DNA of 64,000 nucleotides from Betaproteobacteria bacterium (lineage in GTDB: Bacteria; Pseudomonadota; Gammaproteobacteria; Burkholderiales; Ga0077523), in the NCBI GenBank assembly GCA_016125475.1, contig WGLR01000002.1:1-64000 (forward strand), given 5' to 3'. Within the stretch, counting starts at the first letter, position 1. Every line of letters starts with the position of its first letter. Positions 24,196 through 33,251 of this stretch are shown here, in pieces. Below the pieces are notes generated by a model. The model did not search any database. It was not told the origin of the DNA and saw only the letters and a program-made list of their open reading frames with translations. Position numbers and translations under genes: made by a program.

Positions 24196-26049
24196 TCAGG
24201 CGGCAGCCTGGTTTGCGACGGGCGCCGGCATGCCGCCGGTCAGGACCACCGCCGAGGCACCCAGGTAGCCCGGCGTGGCAGGCTGCGCAGCTGGCCTGCC
24301 GTGGCCGGCCGCGACCGGCGCGGGCGCCGATGGCGGCGCAGGCGCGACGGCGGCCGGTGCAGGTGCAGGAGCGGCCGCCTGGACACCCGGTGCCGGTCCG
24401 CCCGCGTACTGTCCGAGGATTTCCGCGCGCGTGCCGAACCGCTCGACCTGTCCGTCGCGGAGCACGAGGATCCGGTCGACACGTGCGAGCACCGACGGCC
24501 GGTGCGCGATCACGAAGGTCGTGACGCCGCGTGCCTTCAGCTCGGCGAGCACGTTCTGCAACGTCGCCTCGCCGTCCGCGTCCAGGTTGGAGTTCGGTTC
24601 GTCGAGCACGACGATCCGCGGATCACCGAACAGGGCCCGTGCGAGCGCGATGCGCTGCTTCTGCCCGCCGGACAGCCCGGAATGCCCCTCCGAGACCTTG
24701 GTCATGTAGCCCTTCGGCAGGCGCACGATGAGGTCGTGCACGCCCGCCTGTTCGGCGGCGCGGACGACCTGCTTCGCGTCCACCTTGCCCATGCGCGCGA
24801 TGTTCTCGGCGATCGTGCCGGAGAAGAGTTCGATGGTCTGCGGCAGGTATGCGATGTGGCGGCCCAGATCGTCCCGGGACCAGTGGTCCAGCTCCGCGCC
24901 GTCGAAGCGGACCGTGCCCGCGGTTGGCGACCAGAGGCCCACCAGCAGCCGCGCGAGCGTCGACTTGCCGGAACCGGAGGGGCCGATGATGCCGATGGAC
25001 TCGCCCGCGTTCACCTGGAACGACACGCCCTTCAGCACGGGGTCGGGACGACCCGGCACGACGAACACCAGGCGCTCGGTCGACACGGCACCCTCGGGCG
25101 GTTCCAGCGTCATCTGTTCCTCCGGCGGCTTGCGGATGCGCTGCAGGAACGCGTCCAGCCGGTGGTACGCGTTGCGCGCCTCGGCGAACTGTGTCCAGCT
25201 CGACAGGAACATCTCGACGGGCACGAGCGCGCGGGACGCGATGAAGGTCGCCGCGATCATCACGCCCGGCGAAGCGCTCTCGTCGAGGATGAGCCACGCG
25301 CCCGCGCAGAGCATCATGATCTGCACGACCTGGCGCACGAGGCGCGTGAGACTGATCGTGGAACCGACGACGTTCGCGGTCATCGTCTGGTGCGACAGCG
25401 ACATCTCGTGCAGGCTGGACCAGCGGTCACGCACGTTCGACAGCATGCCGAGCGTGAGCACGCTCTCCGCGTTGCGCGAGACCGTGTCGACGAAGCGCGA
25501 CGAGTTGGACATCTCCCGGTGCATGGTGTCCAGCGCGTCGCGGGACAGCCGTTCGTTCACCCAGCCCACGGTCACGAGGATCGCCACGCCGCCGATCGCG
25601 AACAGGCCGAGCGTCTTCGAGATCATGAAGATGATCGCGAGATAGATGGGCAGCCAGGGGGTATCGAACAGCGCGAAGATGCCGCTGCCCGTGATGTAGT
25701 TGCGGAACGTGTACAGGTCGCGCATGCCTTCCGGATACGCGGGGAGTTCCGGGTTGCCGCCCTGGGTCACGAGCGCGTCGAAGATGACCGGGGACACACG
25801 CTTGTCGATCCAGACCGTGATGACCACGAGCAGCCTCGCCCGGAGGATCTCGAGGGCCATGATGAGCAGCAGCGTGCCGGCTATGCCGAGCGTGAGATAG
25901 AAGAGCGTGGCTTCGCTGCGCGACGTCATCACGCGGTCGAACACGGCCATCCAGTAGAACGACGGTCCGAGCTGCAGCAGGTTCACGATGAAGCTGAACG
26001 TAGCCACGGCGTAGAACAGCCGGCGGTGCGACCACAGGAGCTCGCGCAT
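24196..26049 (-). CDS. Type I secretion ABC exporter (PrtD/RsaD-type permease-ATPase)
   Basis: 617 residues. An N-terminal six-helix exporter domain without a C39 peptidase begins LLWSHRRLFYAVATFSFIVN. The ATPase has Walker A GPSGSGKS, the Q-loop in YLPQTIELF, signature LSGGQKQRIALARAL and Walker B IVVLDEPNSNLD. The DEPNSNLD variant is characteristic of the PrtD/AprD/RsaD group, which exports RTX proteases and S-layer proteins with uncleaved C-terminal signals. That fits the giant protein upstream. Unusually, the last 55 or so residues form an Ala/Pro-rich tail beyond the ATPase. The mRNA leader of about 120 bases contains a 7-bp hairpin (26133-26153) and starts at a putative sigma-28 promoter. 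No clear ribosome-binding site precedes the ATG. Confidence 0.9.
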   Translation of the reverse strand: MRELLWSHRRLFYAVATFSFIVNLLQLGPSFYWMAVFDRVMTSRSEATLFYLTLGIAGTLLLIMALEILRARLLVVITVWIDKRVSPVIFDALVTQGGNPELPAYPEGMRDLYTFRNYITGSGIFALFDTPWLPIYLAIIFMISKTLGLFAIGGVAILVTVGWVNERLSRDALDTMHREMSNSSRFVDTVSRNAESVLTLGMLSNVRDRWSSLHEMSLSHQTMTANVVGSTISLTRLVRQVVQIMMLCAGAWLILDESASPGVMIAATFIASRALVPVEMFLSSWTQFAEARNAYHRLDAFLQRIRKPPEEQMTLEPPEGAVSTERLVFVVPGRPDPVLKGVSFQVNAGESIGIIGPSGSGKSTLARLLVGLWSPTAGTVRFDGAELDHWSRDDLGRHIAYLPQTIELFSGTIAENIARMGKVDAKQVVRAAEQAGVHDLIVRLPKGYMTKVSEGHSGLSGGQKQRIALARALFGDPRIVVLDEPNSNLDADGEATLQNVLAELKARGVTTFVIAHRPSVLARVDRILVLRDGQVERFGTRAEILGQYAGGPAPGVQAAAPAPAPAAVAPAPPSAPAPVAAGHGRPAAQPATPGYLGASAVVLTGGMPAPVANQAAA

Positions 26050-26175
26050 GGGTCAGTGTTTTCTGTTTGAAGTTCGCAAGGTCTCGATCACTGGTCCGGC
26101 CCCGCACCGAGGCCGGTCTCCGCGCCCCGGGAAACGGTCCTTTCGCGACCGTTCGCGCGAGGCGCTCGAAAGACG

Positions 26176-26202
26176 TTTACGGCCCCGGCCCCAGTCCCTT
26201 TA
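26176..26202 (-). promoter_or_regulatory. Sigma-28 (FliA)-type promoter for the exporter operon
   Basis: On the minus strand, CCTAAAGG supplies TAAA (26199-26202). Exactly 15 bases later comes GCCGTAAA (26176-26183). The E. coli FliA consensus is TAAA-N15-GCCGATAA, so this differs at one base of the -10 with exact spacing. It lies between the methyltransferase and exporter genes and points into the exporter. A second copy with the same -10 and spacing precedes the glycosyltransferase gene of this locus. Confidence 0.6.
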
Positions 26203-26257
26203 GGGTTGAATCCAGCACGATGGCATGTCCGCGGGCCCCGGCCATGCCATCCCGCCG

Positions 26258-27070
26258 TCACGCCGTCCCCGCCGGACGCGAGAGCACGAACAGGAACTGG
26301 AGCGTCGAGAGCTCGGTCGCGGTCGGTGCGTCGACGTCGTGCAGGGCAAAGGCCTTGTCCATGATCGTGACGGGCGCACCGAAGTCACCGGTCAGGCGCA
26401 CGTTGGGGTCCCGCACGGAGACGATCTTCTCGGTGACGTAGCCCGTTTCGTGGAACATCCGGAGGGCCTCCCGCAGCGTGAAGAAGCGGATGTGGGTGAC
26501 GTCCAGGATGCCCGCGGGACGGTAGGTCCAGTTGCCGCGCACGAGATCAGAGATGACCTGATAGTTGCGACAGTTGGGCAGGCTCACGTACACGCGGCCA
26601 CCCGGTGCGAGCAGGTCACCGACCTTCGCGAGGCACCGCCACGGGTCGTACATGTGTTCGAGCACGTCGGCCAGCATCACGAGATCGAACGGCTGTCCGA
26701 ACTCGGGGCGCGCACCCGGATCGATAGAAAGCAGGTCGTCGGTCAGCACGCAGTCGATCCGCGACCGCGCGGTCACGGCGCTGCGCGCGTTGATCTCCAT
26801 GCCGGTGTAGTGCAGGCCGGGGAAGCGCGTCTTCAGGGCAGCGCCCGTGGCGCCCTTGAAGCACCCCAGTTCGAGGGCCCGGACCGGGTTGCCGGTCACG
26901 AGGTCCACCAGTTCCATCCGGGGCGAGTCCGGATAGACGTCGACGTCGATTTCGCGGGAAAGCAGTTCCCACACGAATCGTATGCGGTCCAATTTGTACG
27001 CTCCATTCTGAGTTCTTCTGTTTTTTGAGCCTGGGTGGTCTGTGAGGGTCGCCCGCGTGGCGGACGACAC
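26258..27070 (-). CDS. Class I SAM-dependent methyltransferase (type 11/12-like)
   Basis: 270 residues. It contains the SAM-binding motif ALELGCFKGATGAALK (motif I), LHYTGMEINA, the acidic FDLVMLADVLEHMYDPW (motif II region) and APGGRVYVSLPNCRNY. The C-terminal part (THIRFFTLREALRMFHETGY) is typical of methyltransferases in polysaccharide and glycoprotein clusters. The frame starts at a GTG (27070); no ATG occurs before the core, so the exact start is uncertain. It probably methylates a sugar or protein side chain in the pathway served by the adjacent glycosyltransferase. It lies 173 bp below the previous gene and 208 bp above the exporter gene. Confidence 0.78.
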   Translation of the reverse strand: MSSATRATLTDHPGSKNRRTQNGAYKLDRIRFVWELLSREIDVDVYPDSPRMELVDLVTGNPVRALELGCFKGATGAALKTRFPGLHYTGMEINARSAVTARSRIDCVLTDDLLSIDPGARPEFGQPFDLVMLADVLEHMYDPWRCLAKVGDLLAPGGRVYVSLPNCRNYQVISDLVRGNWTYRPAGILDVTHIRFFTLREALRMFHETGYVTEKIVSVRDPNVRLTGDFGAPVTIMDKAFALHDVDAPTATELSTLQFLFVLSRPAGTA

Positions 27071-27243
27071 GCTTCAACTCGAGTTTTCCATGAGCAGGCC
27101 TTTGGCAGGATGCCAGGACGACTTATGCAGAAAACACGGGAAGGGGTGTGCCGGGTCTGTGGTCTCCTGTTCGAACGTGAGGAAGAAGGGTTGCGGGAAG
27201 CGTTGCCGCACGCGGCATTCATTCCGGATCGGGTGGCCGGGAC

Positions 27244-27906
27244 TCACCGTGACGTCGTGGCGCCCGCTGGCACCGGCCCCGCGAGCCCCATGGCGCGCTC
27301 CAGCAGGCCCAGATCCGCCGTCATCGGTCGCGTGGACGCGATGGCCCACAGGTCGTACGCCGGCCCCGGGCGAACGGCGACGGTGCCGAAACCGGCCGCG
27401 ATCAGCTTGCGGCCGAGCGTCGCCGCGGTGAAACCGGTGCGGTGCGCCATGAAGCTGCGTCCGCGCTCGATCCACCAGTCGTGTCCGAACATGATGTCGA
27501 GCGCCGTGATCGGCGGGCCGTCGCGGCCACCGATGCGCGTTCGCATCAGCACGGCGTCGGGGCGTCCGTCCGCAATGACGCGTGCGACCGCCTGCATGTC
27601 GGGAAGTGTCACGAGCAGGAGACCGTCCGGGCGCAGGACGCGACGGAACTCCGCGAGCGCCGTCGCGACCTCGAAGGCCTGAAGATGTTCGAGGTTGTGG
27701 GACGACCAGATCGCGTCGCAGGTCGCGTCGGGCACCGCGCCCATGTCGATCATCGAGCCGACGATGTCCGGCGCGACGTCCGGATCGATGTCCAGCCGTA
27801 CCTCGAGCCATTCCGGCGAGCGGAACACGCGCGGCAGCTTGTCGGGCTCGCGCGGGCCGCAGCCCACGTTGAGGACCGTCTTCGCGACCAGGGCTGTCGC
27901 GCTCAT
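27244..27906 (-). CDS. Class I SAM-dependent methyltransferase
   Basis: 220 residues. VLNVGCGPREPDKLP is the SAM-binding loop. VRLDIDPDVAPD, the ATCDAIWSSHNLEHL segment and LRPDGLLLVTLPDMQAVA complete the fold. The HNLEHL version is common in methyltransferases of surface-polysaccharide gene sets. Its start codon overlaps the stop of the glycosyltransferase gene (ATGA), so the two are translationally coupled. I infer that it modifies the same product, for example O-methylating a glycan end. The actual acceptor is unknown. Confidence 0.78.
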   Translation of the reverse strand: MSATALVAKTVLNVGCGPREPDKLPRVFRSPEWLEVRLDIDPDVAPDIVGSMIDMGAVPDATCDAIWSSHNLEHLQAFEVATALAEFRRVLRPDGLLLVTLPDMQAVARVIADGRPDAVLMRTRIGGRDGPPITALDIMFGHDWWIERGRSFMAHRTGFTAATLGRKLIAAGFGTVAVRPGPAYDLWAIASTRPMTADLGLLERAMGLAGPVPAGATTSR

Positions 27907-30900
27907 GCGGCGACCTCCGTGGCGGCCTGCCGTGTGGCGGTCACCTCCGACAGCGCCGCGTGCATGCGTGCGACCGCCTCGCCCCACGCACCCGGCGCAC
28001 GCTGGCGGAACACGCGCATGGCCGGGTACCAGAGCGTGCCCTCGTCCGCCATCCAGCGCCAGTCGGCCGAGTAGTGGAGGATCACCCAGGTCGGCCGCCC
28101 GAGGGCGGCGGCGAGGTGGGCGGTCGACGTGTCGGAACTGATCACGAGATCCAGCTGCTCCATGATGGCCGCGGTATCCGCGAAGTCACCGACCTCGGCG
28201 GCGATGTCCACGACGTTGTCACCGAGCGTGTGGTGCGCGAGATCTTCGCGACCGGCCCCCTGCTGCAGGACGTACCACTCGACGCCGGGCAGCTCGAACA
28301 TCGGCAGGAGTGCCTTGAGGCGCGGCGAGCGGAACCGGTCGTTGCGCACGCTCGGATTGCCGCCCCAGACCACGCCGACGCGCAGCGGCCCGCCGTCCCG
28401 CGCGAGCCTCGCCTGCCAGCGCTGGCGCTTCTCCGGCGGCACGGTCAGATAAGGCATGCGCGCGGGCACCGCTTCCGGGCCGAGGCCGAGTCGGGCCGGC
28501 ACGGACAGCAGCGGCGCGTGCAGGTCGAACTCGGGCAGTTCCTCGCCTGCGTCGAAGACGGCTTCCACGCCGGGCACGCGGCCCGCGATCGACTTGATCC
28601 CGGCCTGGAGTTCCAGGATCACGCGTGCGCCGCGCGCCGCGAGTGCAGGCACGAATCGCAGGAACTGGAACGTGTCGCCGTAGCCCTGCTCCCAGTAGAG
28701 CAGCACCCGCCTGCCTGCCACGGGCTCGCCCCGCCACGCGGGCTTCGGGTACGTGCGCTCGCGCAGTTCGGACTTCGCGAGGCGCGACTCGTACTCACGG
28801 AATCCTTCCTCGAACTCCCCGAGCGACAGCAGCGCCGTCGCGAGGTTGTAGTGCGGGTTGGTTTCCTGCGGCCGGGCCGCGATGACGGTCCGGTAGCACT
28901 CGATCGACTCGTCCACGTGCCGTGCCCGCTGCAGGGCCACGCCCTTGTTGTAGAGCGTCTCGGGGGGGCAGTCCGGAAGCTGGAGCGCCCGCTCGTAACA
29001 CGCCGCCGCCTCCTCGAACCGCTCCTGGTCGTTCAGTGCGTTGCCGAGATGCCCCCACGCTTCCGCATAGTCGGGCCGGATCTCGAGCGCCCGGCGGGCG
29101 TGGGCCTCTGCCTCGTCGAAACTCTGGAGTTCGCGGCAGACGTCCGAGAGCACGCTCTGCGCCGAGGCGTTCGCGGGCTGCAGCCGGATGGCCTCCCGAT
29201 ACGCGTCGCGGGCCTCCTCCAGCCGTCGCTCGTGCCGCAGGACGTTGCCCAGGTTGAACCAGGCGTCCGCGTAGGCGGGAAACATCTGGATGGCGCGACG
29301 GTACGCGCGTTCCGCGTTCGCCGAATCCTTGAGGCCGCGCTCCGCGACACCGAGCAGGCACCACGCGTCCGCGCGGTTCATGCCGGCCGTCAGGGCGCTT
29401 CGCACCACCATGCGCGCGAGGCGGTGGCGACCGCGGCGATAGAGGTCGAAGGCCTCGGACAGGAGCGGCGGGATCGCGGACTCCGTCTCCGGCATCACGC
29501 TCGCTCGCGGTTGCGCGAGACCGGCGCGCGCGGGCAGTCCGAATCGCTCCGTCAGCGCGACGCGCACGCGCTCCGCGACGCCGTTCCAGTCGCCGAACTC
29601 GTGCTGCCGGTAGAGACGCACGCCCGGATACCACTGGCTCGTCTCACCCAGCCCCCAGCGCCAGTCGGACGCGTAGTGCAGGAGCACCCAGGTGTCGCAG
29701 CCCAGTGCGGCCGCGAGGTGCGCCGTGGACGTGTCGGAACTGATCACGAGGTCGAGCCCGGTCATGATCGCGGCCGTGTCGGCGAAATCCGTCACGCGCG
29801 TGCCGACGTCGATCACGTGGCTGCCGAACGATTCGCCTGTCAGGTCGTTGCGTCCGTCGCCCTGCTGCAGCAGCACCCAGTCTATCTCGCGGATGTCGAG
29901 CAGCGCGCGCAGCGGCGTGAGTCTCGGCGACCGCAGACGGTCGTTCTTGACGTTGGGATTGCCCGCCCACACGAGGCCGATGCGTGGGCGCGTGCCCCGC
30001 GGCAGCGCGGCACGCCAGTGTTCGACGCGATCCGATGGCGGAGCAAGGTAGGGCCGTGCGGTCGGCAGCGTCTCTTCGTCTATGCCGAGGATGGACGGCA
30101 CGGACAGCAGGGAAGCCCAGACGTCGAACGGCGGAGGCACTTCGGGCGCCTCGACGACGTCGACGACGCCGTCGATCGTCTCGACGAGCGACCTGAGCCC
30201 CGGCTGGACTTCCAGGACGACCTGCCCGCCTGCCGCGACCACGAGCGGAATGAAGCGCGCGAACTGGATGACGTCCCCGTAGCCCTGCTCCCAGTGCAGG
30301 AAGATCCGGCGCCCGTCCAGCGGCTCGCCGCGCCACTGCGGTTCGGGGTACTCGCGCGGCGGCGGCTGCCTGCGCCGGTGCCGCCACTCGTACTGGCGCA
30401 GCCCCGCGCCGACCTTCCCGGTCATGAGCAGTGCGAGCGCCTTGTCCCAGTGGGCGTCGGGATGTTCGGGCTCGAGCGCCTCCGCGTACGCGAGCGCGGC
30501 GAGCTGCTCCTCCGGCAGCGCGAACGCCGAAAGGGCCGCCGCGAGGTTGGAGTGGGCAGTGCGGCTCGCAGGCTCGAGCGCCACGGCCTGCCGGTAAAGC
30601 GGCAGCGACGCCTCGACCTGGTCGCGCTCGCGGAGCAGGTTCGCGTAGTTGCCGATCATCTGCGCGAAATCCGGTTTCAGGCCCAGACCCCTGCGGTAGA
30701 CGAGTTCGGCCAGCTCGTAGCGCTTCTCGCGCCGGAGTCCTACCGCGTAGAGATTCCAGGCGTCCGCACGGTCGCAGCCCGCGTCGAGGGCTGCCTCGAC
30801 GTGGTCGATCGCGACGGCCGTCTCCTCCCGTTCCATCGCTGCGATGCCCGCGCGGAGGATTTCCTCTTCCTCGGCACGCCGGTCGCGCTCGACCGCGTTG

Positions 30901-33053
30901 GGCGCGGCGATCTCCAGCAGCCGCGACTCCCAGTCGCGAACGAAGCCGGCGGTGTCGAACAGCGGCGCGGCGTGCCGGGCCGTCGCGAGCCTCTCCCGCA
31001 GCGCGAGGCGTCGGTCAGGATCCCGCGCGAGATCGATGGCGAGGCGCACATAGGCTTCGCGATCGGGGGCGACGAGTTCGTCGAGCCCGGCCGCCCCTAG
31101 CAGACTGGCGCCCACGCGTGTGGCGAACGTCTCGCCGGGGCACGTGATCGCGGGCAGACCGGCCCAGAGCGCATCGCTCATGGTCGTGTGCGCGTTGTAC
31201 GCGAACGTGTCGAGGAACAGGTCGGCGAGACGGTGCCGCGCGAGGTGCTTCGCCTTGGCCTCCCGCGGTGCGAACACGAGCCGGGACGGATCGATTCCCC
31301 GGGCAGCGGCCTCGGCACGCAGGTTCGCGTGGGCCGCCTCGTAGCCGGAGATGAGCCAGAGCACGCCTTTCGGCACGGCCGCGAGGATCTGCATCCACGC
31401 GTCGAAGACAGCAGGGTCGATCTTGTAGTGCGCGCAGAAGCAGCAGAAGACCACGGCATCTTCGGGCAGCCCGGCCTCTTCGCGCGAGGGGCCGTTCTCC
31501 TCGATCGCCTGCTCGTCGTCGTTGATCTGGTAGGTGTGCGGCATGTAGAGCAGGCGCTCGCTATAGTGCTTCGCCTGTGCCGGTGGCACGACCACGGCAT
31601 CCACAAGCGCGTAGTCGATGAACGGCGCGCCCATGCTGCCCGGGTAGCCGAGCCAGGCGACCTGCACGGGCGCAGGCCGGTGGGCCAGGATCCCGGTGCG
31701 TGCCTCGCGCGTGTAACCCTTGAGATCGACCAGCACGTCGATCTGGTCGGCGTGGATCCGCGCCGCGGCCTCGCGATCCGTCGTGCCCGCGAGATCGACG
31801 AAGTGCTCGACGTCGGCCCGGATGCGTGCGCGGTACGCGGACCGGTCGTCGACGCCGTACGAGTAGGCGAACACCTCGAAGCGCGACCGGTCGTGACGCC
31901 TGAACAGACCGAGCATGAGGTGCGCGGTCGCGTGGTCGTGGAAGTCCGCCGAGAGGTAACCGATTCGGACGCGAGCGTGCGCGCCGCACCAGGCGTGTTC
32001 GCGATAGGGTGCGATCCCGCGCGACACGTGGTCGGCAAAACGCTTCGCGATCACGAGCTGCTGCGCCTCGTCGATCGGTCCCGGGTAGGAAGTCATCGGA
32101 AACGGCAGCGCCGGATAGCTCCCGGGCGGACGTTCCGCGAGCGCGGGTTCCAGCAGGTCGGACGCCAGCGTCCCGTAGTCGCGCCAGTCACAGAGCTTCT
32201 GGCGCAGCGAGAAACGGTAGACGAACGCGCTCGGATCGTCGGCGAAACGGGGCGCCGCGCGCTCGAGATAGCCGAGTCCTTCCTCGATCCGGTCCGCTCG
32301 CACGAGGGCAGTACCGAGATTCACGAGCAGGGCGGGCTCGGAAAGCCCCAGGGACTCGGCCTCGCGCAGCGCGGCGAGACCGGCACCGTTCTGCTGGATC
32401 CGGAGCCGGTTCAGGCCGAGATGGAACTTGACGAGCGGACTGCCCGGACGCAGCCGGTCGAGGCGCTCGTAGAGCACGGCGAGCGCGCGGTGCTCGCCGA
32501 AGTGCTCGAGGACCGGGCCTGCCTCCAGCAGGAAACCTGCGTGTTCGAGCCCCTTGGGCAGCGACTGCTGGAAGAACGCGTGCGCCTCGGCCCAGCGGCC
32601 GCCGGCCACCAGCGCCTTGAGCCTCGCGGCGAGCGCGTCGACGTTGTCGGGGTCGAGACCCGCGAGCCGGCCGGCTGCCTGCTCGGCGAGTTCGTGGCGG
32701 CCGAGCGCCTGCGCGAGGCGGAGGACCTGCCGCAGCGCGGCCGCATGATCGGGCTGGCGCTGCACGGCGCCGGCGAACGCGTCCAGTGCGGCGGCCGGCT
32801 GGTCACAGTCGTTCAGCGCGTTGCCGAGATTGAACCAGACGTCGGCGTGCGCCGAGTGCGTGACGAGGGAACGACGGTAGCAGTCGGCCGCGGACCGGGG
32901 ATCGCCGAGTGCACGCTCGGCGATGCCGAGCATGAACCAGGTCTCGCCGTCGGTGGGGTGATCCGCCAGACGCGCGCGCGCCCGTTGCGCCGCGATCAGG
33001 TGGTCGCCGCGTGCGAGTTCTTCGAAGATGCTCCTGACGCCGGTGTCTTCCAC
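27903..33053 (-). CDS. Giant TPR protein with one GT41 (OGT/SPINDLY-type) and two GT9-like glycosyltransferase modules
   Basis: 1716 residues, no signal peptide. The order is: TPR array (about 1-330); GT41 catalytic region (about 340-710) with HLMLGLFRRHDRSRFEVFAY, VDLKGYT, VQVAWLGYPGSMG, YLS...HYKIDP and NAHTTMSDALWAGLP; TPRs (about 735-890); a GT9/heptosyltransferase-like module (about 900-1170) with LHWEQGYGDVIQFARF and ISSDTSTAHLAAALG; more TPRs (about 1190-1420); and a second such module (about 1430-1700) with LYWEQGYGDTFQFLRF. GT41 enzymes (OGT, HMW1C) glycosylate Ser/Thr or Asn of proteins in the cytoplasm. The neighbouring 4178-residue Ser/Thr-rich secreted protein is the obvious candidate acceptor. 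Starts at GTG 33053 with GGAG six bases upstream and a sigma-28-like promoter above it. Flagellin is an alternative acceptor. Confidence 0.85.
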   Translation of the reverse strand: MEDTGVRSIFEELARGDHLIAAQRARARLADHPTDGETWFMLGIAERALGDPRSAADCYRRSLVTHSAHADVWFNLGNALNDCDQPAAALDAFAGAVQRQPDHAAALRQVLRLAQALGRHELAEQAAGRLAGLDPDNVDALAARLKALVAGGRWAEAHAFFQQSLPKGLEHAGFLLEAGPVLEHFGEHRALAVLYERLDRLRPGSPLVKFHLGLNRLRIQQNGAGLAALREAESLGLSEPALLVNLGTALVRADRIEEGLGYLERAAPRFADDPSAFVYRFSLRQKLCDWRDYGTLASDLLEPALAERPPGSYPALPFPMTSYPGPIDEAQQLVIAKRFADHVSRGIAPYREHAWCGAHARVRIGYLSADFHDHATAHLMLGLFRRHDRSRFEVFAYSYGVDDRSAYRARIRADVEHFVDLAGTTDREAAARIHADQIDVLVDLKGYTREARTGILAHRPAPVQVAWLGYPGSMGAPFIDYALVDAVVVPPAQAKHYSERLLYMPHTYQINDDEQAIEENGPSREEAGLPEDAVVFCCFCAHYKIDPAVFDAWMQILAAVPKGVLWLISGYEAAHANLRAEAAARGIDPSRLVFAPREAKAKHLARHRLADLFLDTFAYNAHTTMSDALWAGLPAITCPGETFATRVGASLLGAAGLDELVAPDREAYVRLAIDLARDPDRRLALRERLATARHAAPLFDTAGFVRDWESRLLEIAAPNAVERDRRAEEEEILRAGIAAMEREETAVAIDHVEAALDAGCDRADAWNLYAVGLRREKRYELAELVYRRGLGLKPDFAQMIGNYANLLRERDQVEASLPLYRQAVALEPASRTAHSNLAAALSAFALPEEQLAALAYAEALEPEHPDAHWDKALALLMTGKVGAGLRQYEWRHRRRQPPPREYPEPQWRGEPLDGRRIFLHWEQGYGDVIQFARFIPLVVAAGGQVVLEVQPGLRSLVETIDGVVDVVEAPEVPPPFDVWASLLSVPSILGIDEETLPTARPYLAPPSDRVEHWRAALPRGTRPRIGLVWAGNPNVKNDRLRSPRLTPLRALLDIREIDWVLLQQGDGRNDLTGESFGSHVIDVGTRVTDFADTAAIMTGLDLVISSDTSTAHLAAALGCDTWVLLHYASDWRWGLGETSQWYPGVRLYRQHEFGDWNGVAERVRVALTERFGLPARAGLAQPRASVMPETESAIPPLLSEAFDLYRRGRHRLARMVVRSALTAGMNRADAWCLLGVAERGLKDSANAERAYRRAIQMFPAYADAWFNLGNVLRHERRLEEARDAYREAIRLQPANASAQSVLSDVCRELQSFDEAEAHARRALEIRPDYAEAWGHLGNALNDQERFEEAAACYERALQLPDCPPETLYNKGVALQRARHVDESIECYRTVIAARPQETNPHYNLATALLSLGEFEEGFREYESRLAKSELRERTYPKPAWRGEPVAGRRVLLYWEQGYGDTFQFLRFVPALAARGARVILELQAGIKSIAGRVPGVEAVFDAGEELPEFDLHAPLLSVPARLGLGPEAVPARMPYLTVPPEKRQRWQARLARDGGPLRVGVVWGGNPSVRNDRFRSPRLKALLPMFELPGVEWYVLQQGAGREDLAHHTLGDNVVDIAAEVGDFADTAAIMEQLDLVISSDTSTAHLAAALGRPTWVILHYSADWRWMADEGTLWYPAMRVFRQRAPGAWGEAVARMHAALSEVTATRQAATEVAA

Positions 33054-33116
33054 GTTCTGCTCCGTTTGTTCTCAGGCGCGGAGCAGGATCGAACGCGGAT
33101 TGCCCCGTCGCAGACC

Positions 33117-33143
33117 TTTACGGCAACAGGGTGACGAGCTTTA
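33117..33143 (-). promoter_or_regulatory. Sigma-28 (FliA)-type promoter for the glycosyltransferase operon
   Basis: On the minus strand, TAAA (33140-33143, in CCTAAAGC) is followed after exactly 15 bases by GCCGTAAA (33117-33124). It shares the same -10 octamer and CCTAAAG -35 as the exporter promoter at 26176-26202, while the 15-base spacers are unrelated. This argues for selection on the two boxes rather than a duplicated block. The start would be near 33109, about 55 bases before the GTG. Confidence 0.6.
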
Positions 33144-33215
33144 GGAGAGCATGACAGTCGGGAATACGGTCTTTCCGGGCCTTGACGTCGTGGACGCCTG
33201 ACCCCGCGCCGGACG

Positions 33216-33241
33216 ACCGGACCGCCGCGAGGCGGTCCGGT
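33216..33241 (-). terminator. Hairpin just downstream of the giant gene (terminator or attenuator)
   Basis: A perfect 11-bp stem (ACCGGACCGCC with GGCGGTCCGGT) closes a tetraloop that reads GCGA on the plus strand and TCGC on the minus (transcribed) strand. It begins 10 bases after the giant gene's stop on the minus strand, with no T-run. It would stabilise the 3' end of the giant mRNA and limit, but perhaps not stop, read-through into the glycosyltransferase gene. A similar arrangement is known between S-layer gene rsaA and its exporter genes in Caulobacter. Confidence 0.6.
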
Positions 33242-33251
33242 GCATGACGGG

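Noticed and set aside
27035-27682. Plus-strand frame with CRVCGLLFEREEEGL, rubredoxin-like at first sight
   Set aside because: Only one CxxC, and most of it overlaps the two methyltransferase genes in antisense. The unopposed part is too short to judge.
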